DNA of 64,000 nt from Streptomyces meridianus (GTDB lineage Bacteria > Actinomycetota > Actinomycetes > Streptomycetales > Streptomycetaceae): assembly GCF_023703325.1 (NCBI RefSeq), contig NZ_JAMQGM010000021.1, positions 83,437 to 147,436 of the forward strand, in the 5' to 3' direction. Positions 18,689 to 27,618 of the stretch are shown piece after piece (position 1 is the first letter of the stretch; each line of letters opens with the position of its first letter). The translations under genes and the position numbers were made by a program. The notes beneath the pieces were generated by a model. The model was not told the DNA's origin and did not search any database. It was given only the letters and a program-made list of their open reading frames with translations.

Positions 18689-20044
18689 CTACGCGCAGTG
18701 CGCGTCGGCGACGGCGAGCGCGGCGTCGAGCGCGGCGAGCCCGTCCTTCGCCTCGGCCTCGCCGATGGTGCAGGCCGGCACGACGTGGGTGCGGTTCATG
18801 TTCACGAACGGCCACAGGCCCCGCTTCTTGCAGGCGGCCGCGAACTCGGCCATCGGGGCGTTCGCTTCGCCCGCGGCGTTGTACGGCACCAGCGGCTCGC
18901 GCGTCTCCTTGTTCCTCACGAGGTCGAGCGCCCAGAACACGCCCATGCCACGCACCTCGCCGACCGACGGGTGACGTTCGGCCAGGTCCCGCAGGCCGGG
19001 GCCGAGCACGTCCTCACCGATGCGTGCGGCGTTCTCGACGATGCCCTCCTCGGCCATCGCGTTGATCGTCGCGACAGCGGAGGCACAGGCCAGCGGGTGC
19101 CCGGAGTAGGTGAGACCGCCGGGGTAGGGCTTGGTCTCGAAGTCCGCGGCGATCTTCGCGGAGATGGCGACGCCGCCGAGCGGGACGTACCCCGAGTTGA
19201 CGCCCTTGGCGAAGGTCAGCAGGTCGGGGGTGACGTCGAACAGGTCGGCGGCGAACCAGGTTCCGGTGCGGCCGAAGCCCGCCATGACCTCGTCCAGGAT
19301 GAAGACGATGCCGTACTTGTCGCAGATCTCACGGACGCCGGCGAGGTAGCCGGGCGGCGGGACGAGCACGCCGGCGGTACCGACGATCGTCTCGAGGATG
19401 ATCGCCGCGATGGTCTGCGGGCCCTCGAAGGCGATGGTCTGCTCGAGGTGGGCCAGGGCGCGCTCGCACTCCTGGGCCTCGGTCTCGGCGTGGAAGCTGG
19501 AGCGGTACAGGAACGGGCCCCAGAAGTGCACGACACCGGCGGCCGCGCTGTCGGACGCCCAGCGGCGCGGGTCGCCGGTCAGGTTGATCGCCGTCGAGGT
19601 GGCGCCGTGGTACGAGCGGTAGGCGGACATCACCTTGGGGCGGCCGGTGTGGAGGCGGGCCATCCGGACCGCGTTCTCCACAGCCTCGGCGCCGCCGTTG
19701 GTGAAAAAGATCTTGTCGAGGTCGCCGGGGGTGCGCTCGGCGACCAGCCGCGCGGCCTCGGCGCGGACGTCCACGGCGAAGCCCGGGGCGATGGTGCACA
19801 GCCTGCCCGCCTGCTCCTGGATGGCGGCGACGACCTTCGGGTGCTGGTGACCGATGTTGGTGTTGACCAGCTGGGAGGAGAAGTCGAGGTAGCGGTTGCC
19901 GTCGTAGTCCCAGAAGTACGAGCCCTCGGCGCCGGCGACGGCGAGCGGGTCGATGAGGCCCTGCGCGGACCAGGAGTGGAAGACATGGGCGCGGTCGGCG
20001 GCCTTGACTGCCTGTCCGGCCTGGGGGTCTGCGTGAACGGTCAT
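18689..20044 (-). CDS. Class III PLP-dependent aminotransferase
   Basis: A 451-residue omega/beta-type transaminase annotated in this group as 'aspartate aminotransferase family'. The PLP-binding pattern is complete: TNGGAEAVENAVRMAR phosphate cup, SYHGATS, Asp251 in FILDEVMAGFGRTG, and the Schiff-base Lys280 in TFAKGVNSGYVPLGGV. Likely substrates are beta-alanine, gamma-aminobutyrate or related omega-amino acids with pyruvate or 2-oxoglutarate; the sequence does not decide. ATG 20044 gives MTVHADPQ. The nearby GntR/FCD regulator fits control by a small acid. Confidence 0.9.
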   Translation of the reverse strand: MTVHADPQAGQAVKAADRAHVFHSWSAQGLIDPLAVAGAEGSYFWDYDGNRYLDFSSQLVNTNIGHQHPKVVAAIQEQAGRLCTIAPGFAVDVRAEAARLVAERTPGDLDKIFFTNGGAEAVENAVRMARLHTGRPKVMSAYRSYHGATSTAINLTGDPRRWASDSAAAGVVHFWGPFLYRSSFHAETEAQECERALAHLEQTIAFEGPQTIAAIILETIVGTAGVLVPPPGYLAGVREICDKYGIVFILDEVMAGFGRTGTWFAADLFDVTPDLLTFAKGVNSGYVPLGGVAISAKIAADFETKPYPGGLTYSGHPLACASAVATINAMAEEGIVENAARIGEDVLGPGLRDLAERHPSVGEVRGMGVFWALDLVRNKETREPLVPYNAAGEANAPMAEFAAACKKRGLWPFVNMNRTHVVPACTIGEAEAKDGLAALDAALAVADAHCA

Positions 20045-20163
20045 GCGGGTCAGCGTAGATACCGGCGGCACGGCGCCGACACCGCCACCCTGTATGGCTT
20101 CGGCCACGTGGCCCGGCATCCTGTCGGGTCGGCGGGTCCGCTCACCCTGGTCGCGAACGCCCG

Positions 20164-20194
20164 CGCCCCCGGCGGGCAGAGCTCGCCGGGGGCG
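20164..20194 (-). terminator. Hairpin terminator after purA
   Basis: An 11-bp perfect stem (cgcccccggcg / cgccgggggcg) with a 9-nt loop lies 42 bp past the purA stop. Confidence 0.78.
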
Positions 20195-20235
20195 GGATGG
20201 GGGGGCACCGTCGGGCCGTGCATCGGCCCGGGGCC

Positions 20236-21519
20236 CTACAGGAACGAGTTGATCTCGATGGTCTCGTCGCGGCCGGGGCCGACGCCGATCGCGGAGATCG
20301 GGGCGCCCGACATCTCCTCGAGCGCCTTCACGTAGCCCTGCGCGTTCTTCGGCAGGTCGGCGAACGTCTTGGCCCGGGTGATGTCCTCGGACCAGCCCGG
20401 CAACATCTCGTACACCGGCTTCGCGTGGTGGAAGTCGGTCTGGCTGTAGGGGAGTTCCTCGACCCGCTTGCCGTCGATCTCGTACGCCACACACACCGGG
20501 ATCCGCTCCCAGCCGGTCAGCACGTCGAGCTTCGTCAGGAAGAAGTCGGTGAGGCCGTTGACCCGGGTCGCGTAGCGGGCGATGACCGCGTCGAACCAGC
20601 CGCAGCGACGGTCCCGGCCGGTGGTCACACCGCGCTCGCCGCCGATGGTGCGCAGCGCATCGCCGTCCTCGTCGAACAGCTCGGTCGGGAACGGGCCGGC
20701 GCCGACGCGGGTCGTGTACGCCTTGAGGATGCCGATGACGCGGTTGATCTTCGTCGGGCCCACGCCGGCACCGGTGCAGGCACCGCCCGCGGTCGGGTTC
20801 GACGAGGTGACGAACGGGTACGTCCCGTGGTCCACGTCGAGCAGTGTGCCCTGACCACCCTCGAAGAGGACGACCTTGCCCTCGTCGACGGCGTTGTTGA
20901 GGATCAGGGTGGTGTCGGCGACGTAGCCCCGGATCTCGTCCGCGTAGCCCAGCAGCTCCCCGACGACCTGCTCGACCTCGATGGCACGGCGGTTGTAGAG
21001 CTTGGCCAGCAGCTGGTTCTTCATGTCGAGGGCGGCCTCGACCTTCTGGCGCAGGATGGACTCGTCGAAGAGGTCCTGGACCCGGATGCCGACGCGGTTG
21101 ATCTTGTCCGCGTAGGCCGGGCCGATGCCGCGGCCGGTGGTGCCGATCTTCCGCTTCCCGAGGAAGCGTTCCGTCACCTTGTCGACGGTCGTGTGGTAGG
21201 GCGTGATCAGGTGCGCGTTACCGCTGACCAGCAGCTTGGACGTGTCGACGCCGCGCGCGTTCAGTCCGCTCAGCTCGGAGAGCAGGACCGCCGGGTCGAC
21301 GACGACACCGTTGCCGATGACCGGGGTGCACCCCGGCGAGAGAATCCCGGAAGGCAGGAGGTGCAGCGCGTATTTCTGGTCGCCGACGACGACCGTGTGG
21401 CCGGCGTTGTTGCCGCCCTGGTAACGCACCACGTAGTCCACGGAGCCACCGAGCAGGTCGGTGGCCTTTCCCTTGCCTTCGTCACCCCACTGAGCACCGA
21501 GCAGCACAAGTGCGGGCAC
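20236..21519 (-). CDS. purA: Adenylosuccinate synthetase
   Basis: A 427-residue enzyme that makes adenylosuccinate from IMP, aspartate and GTP, the first committed step to AMP. It opens with [16 protein letters not shown], carrying the catalytic Asp and the GTP-binding loop. [11 protein letters not shown] (with catalytic His), [13 protein letters not shown] and a C-terminal VGPGRDETI follow. Length matches the family. Start is GTG at 21519 with GGAAGGGG upstream; the frame is open to 21591, but that extension is Arg-rich. It is divergent from the lipid-kinase-like gene across a 176-bp region holding a hairpin. Confidence 0.97.
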   Translation of the reverse strand: MPALVLLGAQWGDEGKGKATDLLGGSVDYVVRYQGGNNAGHTVVVGDQKYALHLLPSGILSPGCTPVIGNGVVVDPAVLLSELSGLNARGVDTSKLLVSGNAHLITPYHTTVDKVTERFLGKRKIGTTGRGIGPAYADKINRVGIRVQDLFDESILRQKVEAALDMKNQLLAKLYNRRAIEVEQVVGELLGYADEIRGYVADTTLILNNAVDEGKVVLFEGGQGTLLDVDHGTYPFVTSSNPTAGGACTGAGVGPTKINRVIGILKAYTTRVGAGPFPTELFDEDGDALRTIGGERGVTTGRDRRCGWFDAVIARYATRVNGLTDFFLTKLDVLTGWERIPVCVAYEIDGKRVEELPYSQTDFHHAKPVYEMLPGWSEDITRAKTFADLPKNAQGYVKALEEMSGAPISAIGVGPGRDETIEINSFL

Positions 21520-21633
21520 AGGCGTACACCCCTTCCGGGCGGGGCATGTCCAACGTGCGCGGCGGCGATCCGGCGGGCGGTGCCTCGGCACGTCCCGCCA
21601 CCAGAGCCGTCGACCGGTGCCCCGGATAGACGA

Positions 21634-21661
21634 AGCCCCTGGCGCAACAACGGCAGGGGCT
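21634..21661. promoter_or_regulatory. Inverted repeat between purA and the kinase-like gene
   Basis: An 8-bp perfect inverted repeat (agcccctg / caggggct) with a 12-nt spacer lies 115 bp upstream of purA and 35 bp upstream of the divergent gene. It could be an operator, or a hairpin in the purA leader. Confidence 0.4.
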
Positions 21662-21695
21662 CTTGCACCGAGAGATTACCTGAGGAAGGACCGAG

Positions 21696-22583
21696 GTGTC
21701 GGCACAGCGTCATGGGCATCCTCCCGCGGACCCCGTCCGGGAGAGCCCCCTGCTCGTGGTCATCGACCCCAACGCCCGCCGGACGGACGGCGAGTCCGTA
21801 CGCATCGCGAAGGATGTCCTGTGCGCGGGCGCTTCCGCGAAAATCTGTCTTCCCGAGAACGCGCGGGACCTCGCACGGGCCGTGGGCCGAAGAGGCCGGC
21901 GGCGCCCGGTGGTGGTGGGCGACGATTCCGCCTTCCTGCGGGTCGTGAACCTGCTGTACCGGGAGCGGGCGCTGGCCGACGCGGTGCTGTCGATGGTTCC
22001 GGTCGGGGCGGACGCGGCGTCGGTGTCGGTGGCCCGCGGGCTGGGAGTGCCGACGGACACGGTGGACGCGTCCCGCGCGGTGCTGGACGGGACCGAGCAG
22101 CGCATCGACCTGCTGGTCGACGAGAGCGACGGGGTCGTTCTGGGGGACCTGCGGATCCCCGCCTCTTCGAGGGGCGCGGACTCTCAGGGGCACGGTCCGC
22201 TCGGGGTGTGGGACTGCTACAGGTCGCTGATGCGTTCCCTCACGGTCGGCAAGCCCTCCGGCCGGGCGGACGCTCCGCCGCAGATCCTCGGTGACGAGGC
22301 GCACCCCGGGCACCGGCTGCGCGTCGAGGCGGACGGGGTGGTGCTCGCCGACCTGGACCGGCCGGTGCAGCAGGTACGGGTCTCGGCCGACGGCGGATTC
22401 GCGGAGGTCGTCGTCCGGGAGAGCGGCGAGGGCGCGAGCGGGGTGAGGACTCTCGCCCGGAGGGTGACCGTGTCGGGGGCAGACTTCCGCTACCGCGCGG
22501 ACGCGCTCGTCGGCGGCCCGGTGCGCACCCGGACCTGGACCGTGCAGCCGGGGGCCTGCCGGCTGACGCTGCCCCGGGGCTGA
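21696..22583 (+). CDS. Degenerate diacylglycerol kinase-like protein
   Basis: A 295-residue protein whose layout follows the DAGK/NAD-kinase-like fold. An opening strand, LLVVIDPNARRTDGESVR, leads to VVVGDDSAFLRVVNLLY where kinases have GGDGT plus helix. A PVGADAASVSVARGLGVP segment stands where kinases have PxGTxNDFARxLG. The catalytic GGDGT and GTxND residues are replaced, so kinase activity is doubtful. The C-terminal beta-rich part (RLRVEADGVVLADLD, VQQVRVSADG) matches the lipid-kinase C-lobe. Start is GTG at 21696 with GAGGAAGGA upstream. It may be a binding or regulatory protein. Confidence 0.65.
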   Translation: MSAQRHGHPPADPVRESPLLVVIDPNARRTDGESVRIAKDVLCAGASAKICLPENARDLARAVGRRGRRRPVVVGDDSAFLRVVNLLYRERALADAVLSMVPVGADAASVSVARGLGVPTDTVDASRAVLDGTEQRIDLLVDESDGVVLGDLRIPASSRGADSQGHGPLGVWDCYRSLMRSLTVGKPSGRADAPPQILGDEAHPGHRLRVEADGVVLADLDRPVQQVRVSADGGFAEVVVRESGEGASGVRTLARRVTVSGADFRYRADALVGGPVRTRTWTVQPGACRLTLPRG

Positions 22584-22676
22584 GGCACGTCCGGCGCAGG
22601 ATGCGGCAGCGGGCTCGGCGCGGAGCCCCGGCTACGACGGGCCGCGGTCGGGTGGCTGCTCCGGTTGTCCGGCCCG

Positions 22677-23210
22677 TTACCGCTCCGGGTCGCCGACCGT
22701 TTCCGTCGCTTGCTCCGCCGCCCGGTCGGCCTTGTGCGCCCGCCAGCGGTCCATGATCTGCGTCATCTCGGCATGCAGGAAGGCGAAGAACTCGGCCGTC
22801 TCGGAGATGCGCTGCGCCGCCGGAGTGCCCGGGCCGAGGCTGTCCGCGCCCTCGCGGAGGGTCTGCTGCCAGCGGATGAGGACCTGGTCGCGGCGGGTGA
22901 AGGTCTCGTACCAGAGCTCGCTGTGCAGCCGGTACCGCTCGCGCCGGGACCCCGGCTCGCGCTCCCGGCCGACCATGCTCACCTGGGAGAGATAGCGGAT
23001 CGCACCCGAGACCGCCGCGGGGCTGATCTGCAGCCGCTCGGCGAGCTCGGCGGCGTTGAGCGAGCCCGTGTCGGAGGCGAGCAGCGCGGCGAAGACGCGG
23101 GACGCCATGCGCTGCATGCCGGCCTCGGTCAGCTCGGCGGCGAACCGCTCCACGAAGCGGTCCACGGCCGCGGCGTCGCGCCCTCCTGCGGCCTGTGCGC
23201 CCTCGGTCAT
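22677..23210 (-). CDS. GbsR/MarR-type transcriptional regulator
   Basis: A 177-residue winged-helix regulator. The helix-turn-helix is LNAAELAERLQISPAAVSGA followed by IRYLSQVSMVGREREPGSRR, the wing. The flanking helices (DRFVERFAAELTEAGMQRMA, and a long C-terminal helix) are dimerisation elements of the GbsR group. It diverges from an ABC exporter operon with a 102-bp shared AT-richer promoter region, the usual layout for a repressor of the exporter. ATG 23210. Confidence 0.88.
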   Translation of the reverse strand: MTEGAQAAGGRDAAAVDRFVERFAAELTEAGMQRMASRVFAALLASDTGSLNAAELAERLQISPAAVSGAIRYLSQVSMVGREREPGSRRERYRLHSELWYETFTRRDQVLIRWQQTLREGADSLGPGTPAAQRISETAEFFAFLHAEMTQIMDRWRAHKADRAAEQATETVGDPER

Positions 23211-23312
23211 CGTCCTGATCAACTCCCTTGCTCCGGCTCCCGATCCGCAAATGGCGAGTTTATACACTTCCTTAACTTCACAAATTTCTGAAAGAAGCGT
23301 ACTTTCCAAAAC
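23211..23312. promoter_or_regulatory. Shared promoter/operator region of regulator and ABC exporter
   Basis: The segment 23255-23312 is unusually AT-rich for this genome (tttatacacttccttaac, then caaatttctg) and holds an imperfect inverted repeat, CTTAACTTC / GAAAGAAG, around acaaatttct. This is where the divergent MarR-type protein would be expected to bind. No Shine-Dalgarno precedes the exporter ATG, so its transcript may be leaderless. Confidence 0.5.
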
Positions 23313-24236
23313 ATGACAACGGCAACCACGGCCGGCACGGCCATCGCTGTGTCCGGCCTCCACAAGTCCTTCGGCCGTACCCACGCCCTGGACGGTCTCG
23401 ACCTCGAGGTCGGCACCGGCGAGGTCCACGGCTTCCTCGGCCCCAACGGTTCGGGCAAGTCCACCACCATCCGGATCCTGCTCGGTCTGCTGCGCGCCGA
23501 CGGCGGATCGGCCCGGCTGCTCGGCGGCGACCCCTGGCGCGACGCGGTACCGCTGCACCGGCGGCTGGCGTACGTCCCCGGCGACGTCACCCTCTGGCGC
23601 AACCTGACCGGCGGCGAGGTCATCGACCTCCTCGGCAGGCTGCGCGGCGGACTGAACCCGCGGCGCCGGGACGACCTGCTGGAACGCTTCGAACTCGACC
23701 CCACGAAGAAGGGCCGCGCCTACTCGAAGGGCAACCGCCAGAAGGTCGCCCTCGTCGCGGCCCTCGCCTCGGACGCCGAACTGCTGATCCTCGACGAACC
23801 CACCGCCGGGCTCGACCCCCTCATGGAGGAGGTCTTCCGCAGCTGTGTCACCGAGGAGCGGTCCCGCGGCCGCACGGTCCTGCTCTCCAGCCACATCCTC
23901 AGCGAGGTCGAGGCGCTGTGCGACCGGGTGACGATCATCCGCAAGGGCCGCACCGTGGAGACCGGGACACTCGCCGAGCTGCGCCACCTGACCCGGACCT
24001 CCGTCACCGCCGAACTCGGCGCCGGCCCCGACGGGCTCGACCGGCTCCCCGGGGTCCACGACCTCGAGACCACCGGCAACCGGGTACGGCTCCAGGTCGA
24101 CAGCGACAGCCTCGGTCCTGTGCTGCAACGACTCACCGAAGCCGGGGTACGCAGCCTGACCAGCACCCCACCGACCCTCGAGGAGCTGTTCCTGCGCCAC
24201 TACCGGAACGACCTGGGCGAGGTAGTGTCCCGATGA
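23313..24236 (+). CDS. ABC transporter ATP-binding protein
   Basis: A 307-residue ABC ATPase of the drug/lipid exporter (DrrA-like) group. Walker [10 protein letters not shown] is at 43-51 and the signature motif is the variant YSKGNRQK (137-144) in place of LSGGQ. Walker B LLILDEP has Asp161 and Glu162, with the H-loop in [13 protein letters not shown]. The C-terminal extension, after [13 protein letters not shown], is typical of this group. It pairs with the membrane subunit, whose ATG overlaps its stop. Substrate unknown. Confidence 0.93.
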   Translation: MTTATTAGTAIAVSGLHKSFGRTHALDGLDLEVGTGEVHGFLGPNGSGKSTTIRILLGLLRADGGSARLLGGDPWRDAVPLHRRLAYVPGDVTLWRNLTGGEVIDLLGRLRGGLNPRRRDDLLERFELDPTKKGRAYSKGNRQKVALVAALASDAELLILDEPTAGLDPLMEEVFRSCVTEERSRGRTVLLSSHILSEVEALCDRVTIIRKGRTVETGTLAELRHLTRTSVTAELGAGPDGLDRLPGVHDLETTGNRVRLQVDSDSLGPVLQRLTEAGVRSLTSTPPTLEELFLRHYRNDLGEVVSR

Positions 24237-25864
24237 CCGCTCTCACCGCCCGGCCGGCGGCGACCGGCCCCCTGGCGGGCACGCTCCCCCTGGCCCGCCT
24301 CGCACTGCGCCGGGACCGGTTGATGGTGCCGGCCTGGGTCCTGGGCCTCGGCCTGATGACCGTCGGCGGCGCCTCGTCCATCGCCGCCCTCTACGACACC
24401 CCGGCCTCCCGCATCGGTCTGGCGCGCAGCATGGCGGGCAACGGTTCGCTGCGCGCCCTCTACGGACCGGTGTTCGACGCCTCGACGACCGGCGGCCTGA
24501 CGGCCTGGCGCTTCGGGGTCTTCGGCGCCGCCCTCGCGGGACTGATGGGCATCCTTCTGGTCGTCCGGCACACCCGGGACGAGGAGGAGGCGGGACGGCT
24601 GGAACTCGTCGGCGCCGCCGCCGTGGGCCGCCGCGCCCCGCTGACCGCCGCGCTGCTCACCGCGTCGGGCGCCGGTATCGCCCTCGGCCTCCTGGTCGCC
24701 GTGGGGTTGTGCGCCCAGGGCGAGGGCGTGGCCGGCTCGTTCGCGCTCGGACTCGCGTTCACCCTCAGCACGGTCGTCTTCGCGTCGCTGGCCGGGGTCA
24801 CCGCCCAACTCGCCGAGACCGGACGGGCGGCGCGCTCACTGGCCGGGACGGTGCTCGGCCTGGCCTTCCTGCTGCGGGCCGCCGGCGACAGCGCCCAGGA
24901 CGGCGGACCGTCGTGGCTGGTGTGGGCCTCTCCGCTCGGCTGGACCGAGCAGCTGCGGCCGTTCGCAGACGAGCGCTGGTGGGTGGTGCCGCTCCTCCTC
25001 GGCGCCGCCTCGGCCCTGACCGCCGTGGCCCATGCCCTCGTCGCCCGCCGCGACCTGGACGCCGGGCTACTGGCATCCCGGCCCGGACCGGCCACCGCCT
25101 CCCGGCGCCTGTCCGGGCCGTTCGGCCTCGCCTGGCGGCTCCAGCGCGGATCGCTGTACGGCTGGGCAGCCGGATTCGCCGTGGCCGGCCTCGCCTTCGG
25201 CAGCCTCGCCGACGGGGTGGCCGACCTGATCCGCGACAACGCACGACTCGCCGACGTCTTCCGCCGGATCGGCGGCGCGCAGCAGCTGACCGACACCTAT
25301 CTGGCCTCCATGGTCTCCCTGTTGGCGATGCTCGCCTCGGTGTACACCGTGCAGTCCGTGCTGCGGCTGCACGGCGAGGAGACGTCGGGCCGCGCCGAAC
25401 CCGTGCTCGCCGGTGCGGTGTCGCGGCTGCGGTGGGCCGCGAGCCATCTCGTCCCCGCGGGGCTCGGCGGCCTGGCTCTGCTGCTCGTCGCCGGTCTGTC
25501 ACTCGGGCTCGGACACGGCGCCACCGGTGGCGACCTGCCGGGGCAGGCGTCGCGGATGACGGGCGCGGCACTGGTGCTCGCGCCGGCCGTGTGGTTCACC
25601 GGGGCCACCGCGTTCGTGCTGCACGGCGTGGTGCCGAGGGCGGCCGGTGCGGCGTGGGGCCTGCTCGGGTTCTTCCTGCTGGTGGGGCTGTACGGGCCGG
25701 TGCTGGACCTGCCCCGACCGGTGCTGGACCTCTCGCCGTTCAGTCACCTTCCGAAGGTGCCGGCCGAGGACCCGACGGCTCTGCCCCTGATCGTGCTCGG
25801 ACTCCTCGCCGCGGCTCTGACGGCGGTGGGTGCGGCGGGGCTCCGCCGGCGCGACCTGGGCTGA
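24233..25864 (+). CDS. ABC exporter membrane subunit (polyketide-antibiotic exporter type)
   Basis: A 543-residue permease with about twelve predicted helices in two repeated halves. The first half begins after [20 protein letters not shown] and the second near [20 protein letters not shown]. Each half starts with a conserved W/GxRxxR-like soluble entry and contains an SxY/Ax turn. This double-length organisation matches TnrB3-type 'exporters of polyketide antibiotics'. It is translated through the ATGA overlap with the ATPase. Repression by the divergent GbsR/MarR protein, relieved by the exported compound, is the likely control. Confidence 0.88.
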   Translation: MTALTARPAATGPLAGTLPLARLALRRDRLMVPAWVLGLGLMTVGGASSIAALYDTPASRIGLARSMAGNGSLRALYGPVFDASTTGGLTAWRFGVFGAALAGLMGILLVVRHTRDEEEAGRLELVGAAAVGRRAPLTAALLTASGAGIALGLLVAVGLCAQGEGVAGSFALGLAFTLSTVVFASLAGVTAQLAETGRAARSLAGTVLGLAFLLRAAGDSAQDGGPSWLVWASPLGWTEQLRPFADERWWVVPLLLGAASALTAVAHALVARRDLDAGLLASRPGPATASRRLSGPFGLAWRLQRGSLYGWAAGFAVAGLAFGSLADGVADLIRDNARLADVFRRIGGAQQLTDTYLASMVSLLAMLASVYTVQSVLRLHGEETSGRAEPVLAGAVSRLRWAASHLVPAGLGGLALLLVAGLSLGLGHGATGGDLPGQASRMTGAALVLAPAVWFTGATAFVLHGVVPRAAGAAWGLLGFFLLVGLYGPVLDLPRPVLDLSPFSHLPKVPAEDPTALPLIVLGLLAAALTAVGAAGLRRRDLG

Positions 25865-25867
25865 GCC

Positions 25868-25914
25868 GCCCCGGGCGGACGTACGGAGGAGGGGGCCGCA
25901 CGTCCGCCCGGGGC
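25868..25914. terminator. Bidirectional hairpin terminator
   Basis: A perfect 15-bp stem (gccccgggcggacgt / acgtccgcccggggc) with a 17-nt loop lies between the convergent exporter and PIN-toxin genes. Confidence 0.85.
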
Positions 25915-25930
25915 GCTCGGTTCGGAGGGG

Positions 25931-26356
25931 TCACACCTTCCTGACCAGCACCGTCCCGGGCAGCAGGGCCTCGAGGTCGTCGATGTCCGAGGTGAGGACC
26001 GTGACCTGTCCCGGCTGCCTCACAGCCACGACGGCCAACAGCGCATCGATCGCGTGCTTGTGCCCGTGCAGACCAGCACCTGCGAGGAGTTTTCGCGCCT
26101 GACGGGCCTCTTCCTTGCCGACGACAGCGACCTGCACGCGGGACAGAATCCAGTCCCACCGGCTCTCCGTGGTCCGGCCGTCGTGTGCCTCGACCAGCGT
26201 GAGGGGGGACGTGATGACTTCTGCTTCGCCCCGCGCGGCGAGATCGAGCAGGGCGATCATCCTCCGATCACCCCGCACGGCTCGGGCGAGCGCCTCGCAG
26301 TCAAGCACGAAGACCCGCAGTGGCCTGGCCGCCGCCTTTCGCTTCTTCCGCGTCAC
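25931..26356 (-). CDS. PIN domain toxin (VapC-like)
   Basis: A 141-residue PIN-fold nuclease. The acidic residues that bind Mg/Mn are in the expected places: Asp19 in FVLDCEALARAV, Glu56 in LTLVEAHDG, Asp104 in HAIDALLAVVAV, and Asp124 or 126 in VLTSDIDDLEAL. VapC-type toxins cleave tRNA or rRNA. Start is GTG at 26356, overlapping the antitoxin stop as GTGA. A basic stretch (TRKKRKAAARP) precedes the fold. The upstream open frame to 26518 overlaps the antitoxin and is not used. Confidence 0.9.
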   Translation of the reverse strand: MTRKKRKAAARPLRVFVLDCEALARAVRGDRRMIALLDLAARGEAEVITSPLTLVEAHDGRTTESRWDWILSRVQVAVVGKEEARQARKLLAGAGLHGHKHAIDALLAVVAVRQPGQVTVLTSDIDDLEALLPGTVLVRKV

Positions 26357-26622
26357 GCAACGGCTCCCGAACCACCACCACGACGGTTCCGGTGCTCGGC
26401 GTCGATCGAGTCCAACTCGGCAAGCGCTGCCGCGCGCTCGGCGTCCGTCACCGGGCCGTGTTCTTCCTGCAACCAGTCCACCAGCTCCACCAAGCGGTCC
26501 CGGTCCCGTTTGGCCCACAATGCCTCGGCCACGTATGCGGAGACCCCGCGTTCCGCAGCGTCAGCGCGGATCTCCTCCAGCAGCTCTTCAGGGATGGTGA
26601 TCGTGATCTTCTTCGTCGCCAT
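26353..26622 (-). CDS. VapB-like antitoxin
   Basis: An 89-residue protein beginning MATKKITITIPEELLEEIRA, the classic ribbon-helix-helix opening. It is followed by a DAAERGVSAYVAEALWAKRD helix and an acidic C-terminal tail that would wrap the toxin. Translation is coupled to the toxin by GTGA. RHH antitoxins normally repress their own promoter, which would lie in the 70 bp before 26622; that stretch is AT-richer than its surroundings. An alternative ATG lies four codons upstream. Confidence 0.88.
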   Translation of the reverse strand: MATKKITITIPEELLEEIRADAAERGVSAYVAEALWAKRDRDRLVELVDWLQEEHGPVTDAERAAALAELDSIDAEHRNRRGGGSGAVA

Positions 26623-26691
26623 ACTCTGAACCATACACCGCAGATGATATCCCATACCCCGTCCTGGTTCTGGCGCGGGGGATCGACCGGC

Positions 26692-27618
26692 TCAGGGGCG
26701 ACTCCCTCCACCCGCCAGCAGGCCGTGCAGCAGCTCGAACTCCTCGGTGCCGGGGATGAGCGGCGCGTAGTGGCCGCGCCCAGGCAGCTCCCGCAGTTCG
26801 ACCGTGCCGCCCCGCTCCCGGACCGCCGCCGCGTACCGGCGGGAGATCCCGACGGGAACGTCGGCGTCGGCGGCGCCGTGCAGGATCACCGTCGGGACGT
26901 CCGGGGGCGGCAGCCGCGCCGGGTCCGTCCACGGCAGCAGGCCCTCGACCCGGTCCGCGCCGCCGAGCAGTCCGGCCACCGCGCCCCCGCTCAGGCCGAG
27001 TCGGTGGGCCCCGGCCAGATCGGCGACGGGGGCCAGCGCCACCACGCGCGCCGGGCCCGCGCCCCCGGCGCTCCCGGGGCCCGGGAGCTGATCCGCCTGC
27101 GGGGTGTCCCGGCCCGGCCCGGGCGCCGGAACGCGACCGCCCGCCGCCGCCCAGAGCGCGAGGTGACCGCCCGCCGAGTGCCCGAACAGCACCGCGGGCC
27201 CGCGGTCCGGCCACGCCGAGGACAGCACCGCCCGCACGTCCTCGAACGTCTCCGGCCAGCCGCCGCCCCCGCCCACCCGCCGGTACTCGGCGAGCGCGAC
27301 CGCGACGCCCCGCTCGGCCAGCGCGGCCGCGAACGGGGACAGATGCGCACGGTCGTACGCCTCGCGCCAGAACCCGCCGTGCAGCACCGTCACCCGGGCC
27401 CTGGGATCACCGTCCGGCAGGAACCAGTCGATCACCTGGGACGGGTGCGGGCCGTACCCCGCCGACCGCTGAGGCGGCCGGGGCGCGAGTTCGAGCAGCG
27501 CGGCCTCCTCGGCACGCGCCGTGGCGAGGTCCGCCGCGGGCAGCGCCCCGGCGACAGCCGGCCCGGCACTCGCGGACGGCTCCGGCGCCCCCGGCACCGG
27601 CCCGCACCCGCCCGTCAC
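26692..27618 (-). CDS. kynB: Alpha/beta hydrolase, probable kynurenine formamidase
   Basis: A 308-residue alpha/beta hydrolase of the arylformamidase/carboxylesterase group. The oxyanion motif HGGFW is at residues 80-84 and nucleophile Ser148 is in GHSAGGHLALW. Asp in ADADVP and His in GRGHYAPL complete the triad near the C-terminus. HGGxW with GHSAGGH is the pattern of kynurenine formamidases that hydrolyse N-formylkynurenine. Its GTG start overlaps the kynU stop (GTGA) in an operon with kynA and kynU, which supplies the missing step. A Gly/Pro-rich insert sits at about 160-190. Confidence 0.85.
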   Translation of the reverse strand: MTGGCGPVPGAPEPSASAGPAVAGALPAADLATARAEEAALLELAPRPPQRSAGYGPHPSQVIDWFLPDGDPRARVTVLHGGFWREAYDRAHLSPFAAALAERGVAVALAEYRRVGGGGGWPETFEDVRAVLSSAWPDRGPAVLFGHSAGGHLALWAAAGGRVPAPGPGRDTPQADQLPGPGSAGGAGPARVVALAPVADLAGAHRLGLSGGAVAGLLGGADRVEGLLPWTDPARLPPPDVPTVILHGAADADVPVGISRRYAAAVRERGGTVELRELPGRGHYAPLIPGTEEFELLHGLLAGGGSRP

